A stretch of 35,615 bases of DNA from positions 1-35,615 of the forward strand of contig CAUGJN010000005.1 in assembly GCA_959599635.1 (NCBI GenBank), written 5' to 3'. Every line of letters begins with the position of its first letter. Within the stretch, counting starts at the first letter, position 1. The notes beneath the pieces are model-generated. The model did not search any database. It saw only the letters and a program-made list of their open reading frames with translations, and was not told the DNA's origin. This DNA is from an uncultured Collinsella sp. Its GTDB lineage: Bacteria > Actinomycetota > Coriobacteriia > Coriobacteriales > Coriobacteriaceae. Below are positions 24,395 to 30,813 of the stretch, piece by piece. The position numbers were made by a program, and so were the translations under genes.

Positions 24395-26869
24395 CTATTC
24401 GTTAACGTCCTCGGTATTGTCGCGGTCACTGGCAAGCATTGCTGCACCTGCGACCGTTGTCGCCACGGCGGCGGCAGCGAGCCCGGCGGCAACGCCAGAG
24501 CCGTCGCCCGTGTTGGCGAGCTTTCCGCCCGAGCTCTTGCCCTGGCCTCTCTTGTTGCTCTTGCCGTTCTTGTCGGCGCCGCCTGCGTTGGAACCCGTGC
24601 CGCTGCCGGTGCCGCCTGCACTGCCCGAGGCCGCTACGGTAAAGCTTGCGGCTCCATCGCTGGCGAGCGTGTAGTTCTGTGCCGCGTCGCCCAAAAGGCC
24701 TTTCGCGCGCACCCAGTACGTCCCTGCGGCAAATGTTTCGCCCTCGGCCATTGCCGTGCCCGGAGCGCCGTTCGCGTCGTGCACAAACTCGAGCTGGGCC
24801 GTGCAGGCATCGGTTTCGAGCTTGCCCTCGAGTGATGCCGCAATCTTGGCGCGCACGTCTTCGCCGGCCTTAAGGCCTTCGAGCCCCTCAAAATGGGGCG
24901 TCAACGCGCGCGGATCGATATCGATGGGCACATGACCCCGCAGCTCCGTAACGGTCTCGTTGCCCAAGGCGTCGACATCCACATATTCGATGGTAAACGC
25001 ATGGCCCGAAGCCGCCACGTTGAGTACGTTGCTGCTGTCGACAAGGCGGAAATGGCCCTCGCCAACGGTCTTGCCATCCTGGAGCGAGGCATCGCTCAGC
25101 GAGTCGCCGTACGTCATGCGCATGCGGGTCGGGAGGTAGTACGAAGCTGTCTGCTTGTGGGTCGCAACGTAATTGCGCTGGTAGATGCTCCGGGCCAGCG
25201 CCGCATCAACAAAGTCGGATGCGATGATGCCAATGTGCTTGAGGTAATCTGACTTTGTTTCCTCGTTGTCGCTGGGGTTGATGTACGGGCTCTTGTACAG
25301 ATGCTCGTTGACTACTCGCGCTGCGGTAAATGGGTTGCTTCCTTGCTTGTGATTCGTGCAGCTGGTGTAGTTGATAGACCAGCAGCGCTCCAGGACTTGC
25401 TCCTTGGCCCCGTTATCGTCCTCGACATCTACCTCGTTGCGGGTGAGCTTAGCCATCTCCTGCAGGGCCATATCGACCCAGCTGATCTTGTCGGTTCCGG
25501 TGCATTCGTAATGGTCCTGGGCATATACCTTGGTGCAATAGGCTTTCTTGTCGCCTGTTTCCCCTGCGGCTTCAAAGCCTTGCGCGTTTTGGACGAGACA
25601 CATAGAGGAGCTGCTGGGGTGTGCTGCGATTTTGTTGTCCCATTCGGTTAGGTCGAGGCCCCACGTGTGGCCGCTTACGCTGTCGCCGGCGAGTCCAAAT
25701 CGGCGCAGCAGGACGATCTTTCCGCGCACCTCGTTCAGTGTGGGAACGCGGCTCGACGTATAGAACAGTTTGGGGTTGTCGTCTAAAACCTTGGCGAAAG
25801 CCGTCGTAAGGCTCTCGTCAGTAGCCTCGTTGTTGCCTCGGGATACAAACATGATGAGCGCTTCTGACGGATTTTCGTTCAAAAACTTTTTGAAGTAGCC
25901 AACGACATCGGAGAGATGCATGAAGTGCCCGTCTTTTTTGAGCAGGTAGCAACTTCCATGGTCGATGCCGGGGTCGTTGCCTTTTCCGAGTCGGATATCA
26001 AAATAGCGAATGCCTTCGAGCAACTGCGTGGGGATGTAGTCCTGCTGGCACTTTGCTTGCGAGGATTGGGGTTCGGTGTCGTTGTCCACGCTGCAAGTTC
26101 CCGAATCGTGCGTGCCCGGGATGCTCAGCTCGTCGAGGTACTTGTTGCCTTCGACGTGGCTCATCCAACATGGTCCGTCGACGTAGCTGCTATACGTGGT
26201 CCAGTCGATGCTGCTAACTGTGGCATTGGTCTTGTCCATGCTGTAGCCGACAAGCTCGAGCTCCCACGGAATGGAATATTTCTTTTGGCAAATCTTGTTG
26301 TTGTCTTGGTCTTTGCCTTTCGATTCTATGGCCAGGTAGTTAATACCGTTTTTCGTGTATATGCGGTCTCGAATAATATAAGTTCCGTCGAACTGGTGGT
26401 CGAACGTATAGGCGCGGCTGTCCTTATGGTCGTACTCGCCACTCCATACGTGGATGACCTTTCCATCTTTGTCCGAGTCGCCATCGACCGACCAAATGCT
26501 GTAGCCCGTCTTCTTGTGTTCTTCGAAATTGAGCAGGGTGCGGATGGCATACCAGTTTGTGCCGTCCGCATCGGTCACTACGTGTTCAAGGATGAGTTTG
26601 CTGGACGTGCCGTCATTAAACAGGTGGCAGACGTTGCCGCGAACGTTGCCGTCTTGGTTGACGCTCGCGGTGCGAAAATAGCCCGCGGGGCGAAGGCGAA
26701 TGACGAACTTGTCGAGGGTGGCCGCCGGTGTGGGCGTGTCTTCTGCAAATGCCGCGCGCACGGGAAGGCCCAGCGCCGCGGTTTCGGGCAGGCTTGCAAA
26801 TGGCGACAATGCTGCGAGTCCTAGGCCCAGCGTAAATGCTCGACGACTGATGGCGTGGTGTTCGGTCAT
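24395..26869 (-). CDS. Tat-exported, LAxTG-anchored PI-PLC-type phosphodiesterase
   Basis: 824 residues. A twin-arginine signal (ISRRAFTLGLGLAALSPFAS, residues 7-26) directs folded export. Residues about 50-235 look beta-rich and repetitive (VIHVWSGEYDHKDSRAYTF, TYIIRDRIYTKNGINYLAIE), possibly a ricin-like trefoil. The PI-PLC X domain (about 245-500) has SIPGTHDSG with H254 and GIDHGSCY with H304; the 50-residue spacing equals H32/H82 of Bacillus PI-PLC. Acid-base catalysis on a phosphodiester, probably inositol phospholipid or GPI, is therefore plausible. After beta-sandwich-like segments and a Gly/Lys linker comes LANTGD (784-789), a hydrophobic helix and an acidic tail (SDRDNTEDVNE). GGAGGAG immediately upstream supports the ATG at 26869. 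The exact substrate is not determined. Confidence 0.88.
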   Translation of the reverse strand: MTEHHAISRRAFTLGLGLAALSPFASLPETAALGLPVRAAFAEDTPTPAATLDKFVIRLRPAGYFRTASVNQDGNVRGNVCHLFNDGTSSKLILEHVVTDADGTNWYAIRTLLNFEEHKKTGYSIWSVDGDSDKDGKVIHVWSGEYDHKDSRAYTFDHQFDGTYIIRDRIYTKNGINYLAIESKGKDQDNNKICQKKYSIPWELELVGYSMDKTNATVSSIDWTTYSSYVDGPCWMSHVEGNKYLDELSIPGTHDSGTCSVDNDTEPQSSQAKCQQDYIPTQLLEGIRYFDIRLGKGNDPGIDHGSCYLLKKDGHFMHLSDVVGYFKKFLNENPSEALIMFVSRGNNEATDESLTTAFAKVLDDNPKLFYTSSRVPTLNEVRGKIVLLRRFGLAGDSVSGHTWGLDLTEWDNKIAAHPSSSSMCLVQNAQGFEAAGETGDKKAYCTKVYAQDHYECTGTDKISWVDMALQEMAKLTRNEVDVEDDNGAKEQVLERCWSINYTSCTNHKQGSNPFTAARVVNEHLYKSPYINPSDNEETKSDYLKHIGIIASDFVDAALARSIYQRNYVATHKQTASYYLPTRMRMTYGDSLSDASLQDGKTVGEGHFRLVDSSNVLNVAASGHAFTIEYVDVDALGNETVTELRGHVPIDIDPRALTPHFEGLEGLKAGEDVRAKIAASLEGKLETDACTAQLEFVHDANGAPGTAMAEGETFAAGTYWVRAKGLLGDAAQNYTLASDGAASFTVAASGSAGGTGSGTGSNAGGADKNGKSNKRGQGKSSGGKLANTGDGSGVAAGLAAAAVATTVAGAAMLASDRDNTEDVNE

Positions 26870-26912
26870 AACTCCTCCATTCGCGGGGTGCGGTTATGCG
26901 CTCGTTTTGGTC

Positions 26913-26918
26913 ACTATA
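26913..26918 (-). promoter_or_regulatory. -10 element upstream of the PI-PLC gene
   Basis: TATAGT on the minus strand lies about 44 bases before the ATG and matches the -10 consensus at 5 of 6. No good -35 is seen at 16-18 bases, suggesting an activator-dependent or weak promoter. Confidence 0.4.
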
Positions 26919-27068
26919 CTGCCCGGATGTCTAAACGTGTTGGCTTAATTGTCTGCGCGGTGCTATTAATCGGCGGGCGGACGCGTTGGGGCGCTTGTCT
27001 ATTTGTGTTGCTACCGCGCTGGGGGTGGTTTTGCCGTCCGGCACCCTCGCGTTCGCCGGCTATCGGCA

Positions 27069-27102
27069 TAAGAAAGGGAGGGCCGGCGAGCCGATCCTCC
27101 CT
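27069..27102 (-). terminator. Terminator of lipoprotein gene 1
   Basis: On the minus strand AGGGAGG ... CCTCCCT (27075-27081 / 27096-27102), with an inner CGG/CCG pairing, is followed by TTTCTT. It ends the lipoprotein transcript about 70 bases after the stop codon and closely resembles the hairpin behind the paralogue at 27910-27940. Confidence 0.75.
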
Positions 27103-27173
27103 TAGTACGAAACGCTGGGGCACCGTCGCTTGTTTGCACTGCGCTCGTGTTTCCCGTTACGCTCGCGAGTCGC

Positions 27174-27767
27174 TTAGCGCTTGATCTCGATATCGTCGAG
27201 CTTGACGTCCATGGCCTCGGTCTTGGCCTTGGCGATATCATCGGCAAACTCCAGGGACTTCATCATGGTCTCGACGGCGTCCTTGTGCTCTTCGACATTG
27301 TCGATGCGCACGTACACGCTGCCGCCGTCAACGTCGGTGAAGTACTCGGTCGTCACGCCGCCCGTGTGCGTGTAGGAAGCGTTGCGCCAGGTCTTGCCGT
27401 TGTACTTAACGGGATCATTCTCGGTCCACTCAAAGTCGGTCTTCCACTTGGCCTCGTAGTCAAACAGCTCGTCGGCGTTCTTGTCAGGGTCGAAGACGGG
27501 GATGAAGCGGTCGCTGGCGTGCTCGCTCTCGGTGAACTTAAACTGGGCCCTGTCGGCCGTGTCGCCGGCAACGTCGGTAATCTCGACGCCCTCGGGGACC
27601 TCGACCTTAAACCAAATGAAGTCGGTCCTCATATCCACGGTTGGCTTTTCCGCGCCGCCGCCACCGCTGCTGCCGGTAGCGCCACCGCTTCCGCCACAAC
27701 CCACCAGGGCAACCGCGGCAAAGAGGCTGATGCAGAGGGTGAGAATCGCTAAGGCCTTCTTTTTCAT
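27174..27767 (-). CDS. Lipoprotein, paralogue 1
   Basis: 197 residues. An N-terminal lipoprotein signal MKKKALAILTLCISLFAAVA leads to the lipobox LVGC (Cys about residue 24), then a Gly/Ser linker and one globular domain of about 150 residues. Conserved with the neighbour: TDFIWFKVE-PEGV, DRFIPV, DPV-YNG-TW, FTDV--GSV and SLEF-DD. No enzyme motif is visible. It is expected on the outer face of the membrane. GAGGAGG lies about 7 bases before the ATG on the minus strand. The transcript has its own promoter (TACAGT -10), operator and terminator, so the two paralogues are separately transcribed despite being neighbours. Function unknown. Confidence 0.85.
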   Translation of the reverse strand: MKKKALAILTLCISLFAAVALVGCGGSGGATGSSGGGGAEKPTVDMRTDFIWFKVEVPEGVEITDVAGDTADRAQFKFTESEHASDRFIPVFDPDKNADELFDYEAKWKTDFEWTENDPVKYNGKTWRNASYTHTGGVTTEYFTDVDGGSVYVRIDNVEEHKDAVETMMKSLEFADDIAKAKTEAMDVKLDDIEIKR

Positions 27768-27814
27768 GGTCGTGTCCTCCTCGATCTGTAACCGCCCATG
27801 GATTACCTGTCTTT

Positions 27815-27820
27815 ACTGTA
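27815..27820 (-). promoter_or_regulatory. -10 element of lipoprotein gene 1
   Basis: TACAGT on the minus strand, about 48 bases before the ATG. The -35 position carries no consensus, while the palindrome at 27842-27857 is centred roughly 41 bases upstream of the predicted start of transcription. That is the classic position for an activator overlapping the -35 region. Confidence 0.45.
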
Positions 27821-27841
27821 CGCGCGGACGGCTCGTTCGGG

Positions 27842-27857
27842 TGGGCCATGTGTCCCA
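27842..27857. promoter_or_regulatory. Operator-like palindrome, copy 1
   Basis: TGGGCCATGTGTCCCA is an imperfect palindrome (TGGG-x-CA ... TG-x-CCCA). The same 16 bases recur exactly at 28791-28808 (within the longer copy 2) upstream of the paralogous lipoprotein gene. Confidence 0.65.
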
Positions 27858-27909
27858 TTCTGAGGGCCGGATTTGCACCGTTAAGTGGCAATATGTCCGG
27901 GCGCAAAAG

Positions 27910-27940
27910 AGGGGAGGGCCGGCCGATCCGATCCTCCCCT
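27910..27940 (-). terminator. Terminator of lipoprotein gene 2
   Basis: On the minus strand AGGGGAGG ... CCTCCCCT (27910-27917 / 27933-27940) encloses a second CGG/CCG stem and is followed by CTTTT. It lies about 55 bases after the stop of the second lipoprotein and is a diverged copy of the terminator at 27069-27102. Confidence 0.75.
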
Positions 27941-27993
27941 GGCTGGGCGTCCGATCATTTAATGACTGCGCATGCGATGCTGCGTGCGAGCCC

Positions 27994-28593
27994 CTAATGC
28001 TTGATCTCGATGCTCGAAATCTCGACTTCGCGTGCCTCGTCAACTGCTTTCTTCATGTCGTCGGGGAACTCGATGGAGTTGAGAAGCGCCTCGGCTTCTT
28101 TCTTGTGCAGGTCGAAGTTCGCGATGAGAACGCAGACGCTTCCCGGCTCAACGTCGGTAAAGAGATAGGTATGGGTGCCGCGGTTGTCCTTGCACGTTCC
28201 GGTGAGCCATGTCCTGCCGTTGTACTCGACGGGGTCGCCAACTTCCCACTGGAACATGCTGCTCTTTCGACCTTCATCGGCAAGAGCCTCTTCTGCCGTC
28301 ATCTTCTCTTCCCAAACAGGGATGAAGCGGTCAACCGTGGTGTTCTCGTTCTCGGGGAAGGTGAGCTGGACCCTGTCGGCGTTCTTGCCGGCGGAGTCGC
28401 TTACGCCGACGCCCTCGGGCATCTCGACCTTAAACCAGATGAAGTCGGTCTTCTTGGCGACGGGGGCCTTTTCCTTGCTCTCGCTCTTGGGGGCGCTGCC
28501 GCCGCCCGATGCGCTCCCGCCGCAGCCGACAAGGGCAAACGCGGCAAAGAGGGCGATGCAGAGGGAAAGGATCGATAGGGTCTTTTTCTTCAT
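27994..28593 (-). CDS. Lipoprotein, paralogue 2
   Basis: 199 residues from ATG 28593, which has AAGGAGG about 9 bases upstream; the open frame reaches 28722 but only through the leader. Signal MKKKTLSILSLCIALFAAFA, lipobox LVGC (Cys about residue 24), Ser/Gly/Lys linker, then the same domain as its neighbour (TDFIWFKVEMPEGV, VDRFIPVWEEK, GDPVEYNGRTW, LFTDVEPGSVCVLI, SIEFPDD, and the shared C-terminus IEIK). The two clearly arose by duplication and have diverged considerably in the middle. Two extra cysteines (in GTCKDN and SVCVLI) are absent from paralogue 1. Function unknown. Confidence 0.85.
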   Translation of the reverse strand: MKKKTLSILSLCIALFAAFALVGCGGSASGGGSAPKSESKEKAPVAKKTDFIWFKVEMPEGVGVSDSAGKNADRVQLTFPENENTTVDRFIPVWEEKMTAEEALADEGRKSSMFQWEVGDPVEYNGRTWLTGTCKDNRGTHTYLFTDVEPGSVCVLIANFDLHKKEAEALLNSIEFPDDMKKAVDEAREVEISSIEIKH

Positions 28594-28786
28594 GATGGTG
28601 TCCTCCTTGTCTGTCGGTGACATCACGGCGCCGCATGCTGTTGGGGTACTGATTGCGCTGGCGGCGGATGTCTCTGTGTACTGTGCGGCTATGCCTCCGT
28701 TCATCGCTTGTGGCCGTTGCACGGCCGTGCCCCAACGGGTTCCTTACTTATAGATATGCCCCAGCTTGTGCTGCCTGGGAGTCTCG

Positions 28787-28812
28787 AAACATGGGCCATG
28801 TGTCCCATGTTT
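28787..28812. promoter_or_regulatory. Operator-like palindrome, copy 2 (extended)
   Basis: Arms AAACATGGG (28787-28795) and CCCATGTTT (28804-28812) are perfect reverse complements flanking an 8-base centre CCATGTGT. The core TGGGCCATGTGTCCCA is identical to copy 1. It is centred roughly 57-62 bases upstream of the likely transcription start of lipoprotein gene 2, a class I activator distance. Confidence 0.7.
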
Positions 28813-28863
28813 GTGTCGCTGCCGCCTATCGTGTGCCATAGAAATCCGCGATGGCCAGGTGCG

Positions 28864-28892
28864 CTGACGCCCATGTGCTTATGGGCTAGACT
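28864..28892 (+). promoter_or_regulatory. Promoter of the fchA-folD operon
   Basis: CTGACG (28864-28869) and TAGACT (28887-28892) are separated by exactly 17 bases, each matching the sigma-70 consensus at 4 of 6. The predicted transcript starts about 70 bases before fchA. Confidence 0.5.
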
Positions 28893-28969
28893 TAGCACCA
28901 TTATGTGATCGATGCGGTCGGTCGGCGGTTGCCGCTCGACCGATGTATATGACTTGAAGGTGCATGCGT

Positions 28970-29602
28970 ATGAGCCAAGAGATGATGGACAAGACCTGCC
29001 GCGGGTTTGCCGAGGCGCTTGCCGCGCGCGAGCCGGTGCCCGGCGGCGGCAGCGCGAGCGCCTTTGTGGGTGCGCTGGGCGCCTCGCTGTGCGGGATGGT
29101 CGCGCGCTACGGCGCGACCAACCCCGCGCTTGCCGATCGCGCGGATGACCTGACGCGTGCGTTTGTCCATGCTGATGAGCTGGCCCAGGAGCTTGTCGAG
29201 TTGGTTGCCGAGGACGTTCGTGCCTATGGGCAGGTGTCCGCGGCGTACGGTATTCCGCGTGACGATCCGGCTCGAGCGACCGCGATTCAGGATGCGCTGC
29301 ATGTGGCCGCTATGCCGCCGTATCGCATTATGGATGCCTGCGGGCGTGCACTGGCGCTGCTCGAGGACATGGCCGACAAGGGTTCGCGTCAGCTGCTGTC
29401 CGATGTGGCGTGCGGCGCCGTGTTCTGCCGTTCTGCTATGCAGGGCGCGAGCTTGACGCTCTTTGCGAACACCACGTCTATGAAGGATCGCGCTCGTGCT
29501 GAGGAGCTCGAGACGGCGTGTGATGAGTTGCTCGATATGTGGTTGCCGCGCGCCGATGCGCTGGCGCGCCGCGCCGCCGACGCCGCAAGGAAGAGGGGAT
29601 AG
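28970..29602 (+). CDS. fchA: Cyclodeaminase/cyclohydrolase family protein (methenyl-THF cyclohydrolase FchA)
   Basis: 210 residues from ATG 28970, nine bases after GAAGG; ATG 28964, only three bases after it, is the alternative. The FTCD-C domain signature EPVPGGGSASAFVGALGASL (about 20-39) and an all-helical build are clear. Members either deaminate 5-formimino-THF or interconvert 10-formyl-THF and 5,10-methenyl-THF. With folD starting 2 bases after its stop, and fhs in the same region, the cyclohydrolase role (FchA) is the better inference. No formiminotransferase domain is fused. C-terminus RRAADAARKRG. Confidence 0.88.
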   Translation: MSQEMMDKTCRGFAEALAAREPVPGGGSASAFVGALGASLCGMVARYGATNPALADRADDLTRAFVHADELAQELVELVAEDVRAYGQVSAAYGIPRDDPARATAIQDALHVAAMPPYRIMDACGRALALLEDMADKGSRQLLSDVACGAVFCRSAMQGASLTLFANTTSMKDRARAEELETACDELLDMWLPRADALARRAADAARKRG

Positions 29603-29604
29603 CC

Positions 29605-30459
29605 ATGGCTGAACTGCTGAAGGGTGCTCCCGTCGCCCGCGCGTTGACTGAGGAACTTGCTGCTCGCTGCGCAGTCCTGCGCGAGCGGGGCGTTGTTCCG
29701 ACGTTGGTTATCGTGCGTGTGGGTGAACGCGAGGACGACCTATCCTACGAGCGCGGTGCCCTCAAGCGCTGCGAGAAGGTCGGCATTGAAGCTCGCCGCA
29801 TTTTGCTTCCCGCCGATGTTTCGCAGGACGAGCTGTTGGCGGCCATCGAGGACATCAATACCGATTCGTCTGTTCATGGCTGCCTGATGTTCCGCCCGCT
29901 GCCCGCCGGCCTTGACGAGGACGCGGTTGCCGCAGCGCTCGATCCTGCCAAGGACGTTGACTCTATGACGCCGGCTTCGCTGCTCACCACGCTTTCGGGG
30001 CGCGGCGAGGGTTTTGCCCCCTGCACAGCCGAAGCCGTGCTTGCTTTGCTGGATCATTACGGCGTTGAGCTGGATGGAGCTAAGGTTGCTGTGGTCGGGC
30101 GCTCGCTGGTGATCGGGCGTCCTGTTGCTGCCATGCTTACGGCGCGCAATGCGACCGTGACGACGTGCCATACGCATACGCGCGACCTTGCTGCCGAGTG
30201 CCGTGCTGCCGACATTGTGGTTGCCGCCGTTGGACGCGCGCGTACGATTGGCGTGGATGCGGTTCGCGAGGGCCAGACGATCATCGATGTTGGCATTAAT
30301 TGGGACGAGGCCGCTGGCAAGCTGGTGGGTGACGTCGATTCTGATGCTGCGGAGCCGGTCGTTAACGCCATCACGCCCGTGCCGGGCGGCGTGGGCGCTG
30401 TGACGACGGCGATCCTCGCCAAACACGTGATCGAGGCGGCCGAGCGCGCATCGAAATAG
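29605..30459 (+). CDS. folD: FolD-family methylene-THF dehydrogenase lacking key cyclohydrolase residues
   Basis: 284 residues from ATG 29605, preceded by AGAGGGG. Family features: YERGALKRCEKVGI, HGCLMFRPLPAGLDED, DPAKDVDSMTP, nucleotide-binding GRSLVIGRPVAAML and the C-terminal ITPVPGGVGAVTTAIL. Aligned by eye with E. coli FolD, Y48 equals Tyr50 and D119 equals Asp121. The catalytic Lys54 is A52, and Gln98 (LVQLPLP) is F96 (LMFRPLP). Lys and Gln are needed for the cyclohydrolase step, so this enzyme is probably a dehydrogenase only, or altered, with the upstream FchA doing the hydrolysis. The two genes form a tight operon. The cofactor (NAD or NADP) is not resolved. Confidence 0.93.
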   Translation: MAELLKGAPVARALTEELAARCAVLRERGVVPTLVIVRVGEREDDLSYERGALKRCEKVGIEARRILLPADVSQDELLAAIEDINTDSSVHGCLMFRPLPAGLDEDAVAAALDPAKDVDSMTPASLLTTLSGRGEGFAPCTAEAVLALLDHYGVELDGAKVAVVGRSLVIGRPVAAMLTARNATVTTCHTHTRDLAAECRAADIVVAAVGRARTIGVDAVREGQTIIDVGINWDEAAGKLVGDVDSDAAEPVVNAITPVPGGVGAVTTAILAKHVIEAAERASK

Positions 30460-30492
30460 GCGTTTTGGGCTGTTTGAGGGGTTAGCTCTATA

Positions 30493-30731
30493 CCCCGTGG
30501 ACAAAAAATGCCAAATATGAGTACTGTTGCCAGGATAGTCACATATATTTTAGGTCAAATAGGCTCTCTAACGATATTTATTATCGATAGAGAGCCTATT
30601 TTATTGGACCTATGAGGAATTACATCATCTAATTATTGAACAAATGTAGACTTTCGACACCCATGCGTAGCAAAATTGCTGTTACTAAATTGGTGACAGT
30701 ACTCATATTTGGCATTTTTTGACCACAGGGG
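30493..30731. mobile_element. MITE-like AT-rich element with long terminal inverted repeats
   Basis: A 26-bp stretch at 30502-30527 (starting CAAAAAATGCCAAATATG) is the exact reverse complement of 30696-30721. Less perfect arms extend outward (CCCCGTGG at 30493-30500, CCACAGGGG at 30723-30731). The roughly 240-bp unit is far more AT-rich than its neighbours, contains no open frame, and holds an internal 19-bp hairpin. No clear target duplication is seen. It lies 33 bases after folD and looks like a non-autonomous transposable element. Confidence 0.65.
30551..30612 (+). terminator. Long hairpin within the inverted-repeat element, likely folD terminator
   Basis: A 19-bp stem with one mismatch, 30558-30576 (AATAGGCTCTCTA...) with 30582-30600 (...TAGAGAGCCTATT), loop TTTAT, followed by TTATT. 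An outer TAGGTC/GACCTA pairing (30551-30556 with 30607-30612) lengthens it. It would stop transcription arriving from fchA-folD and, being symmetric, could work on both strands. Confidence 0.65.
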
Positions 30732-30813
30732 TTGCCAGCGCCGTGGTTTCGCCCTTTCTGCGCCGAAGCGATACACTGTTATCGTTTGATTTCTTCGCTC
30801 AAGGAGGATGCGC

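Larger units (their letters stand above)
26870..27173. other. Intergenic region between the PI-PLC gene and the first lipoprotein gene
   Basis: Contains the PI-PLC promoter side (26870-26920) and the terminator of the lipoprotein gene (27069-27102). The stretch 26927-27060 can be read as a short hydrophobic peptide (MSKRVGLIVCAVLLIGG), but it has no ribosome-binding site and soon becomes non-protein-like. I see no gene in it. Confidence 0.5.
28594..28963. other. Divergent regulatory region between lipoprotein gene 2 and fchA
   Basis: Holds the leader and promoter of lipoprotein gene 2 (minus; candidate -10 TATCTA/TATAAG near 28750-28757), the 26-bp operator (28787-28812) and the plus-strand fchA promoter (28864-28892). 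No open frame with a ribosome-binding site was found. Confidence 0.6.
30460..30813. other. Intergenic region folD to C69 dipeptidase
   Basis: Almost wholly occupied by the inverted-repeat element (30493-30731). Between it and the next gene, TACACT (30772-30777) is a plausible -10 for the dipeptidase without a clear -35, and AAGGAGG (30801-30807) is its ribosome-binding site. Confidence 0.5.

Noticed and set aside
26927..27060. Short hydrophobic peptide (MSKRVGLIVCAVLLIGG...)
   Set aside because: No Shine-Dalgarno, reading frame decays into Arg/Trp/Pro-rich sequence and overlaps the next terminator; chance open frame more likely.
27481..28578. 365-codon plus-strand open frame across the lipoprotein genes
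   Set aside because: Runs through two terminators and a promoter and is antisense to both lipoproteins, which have lipoboxes and ribosome-binding sites.
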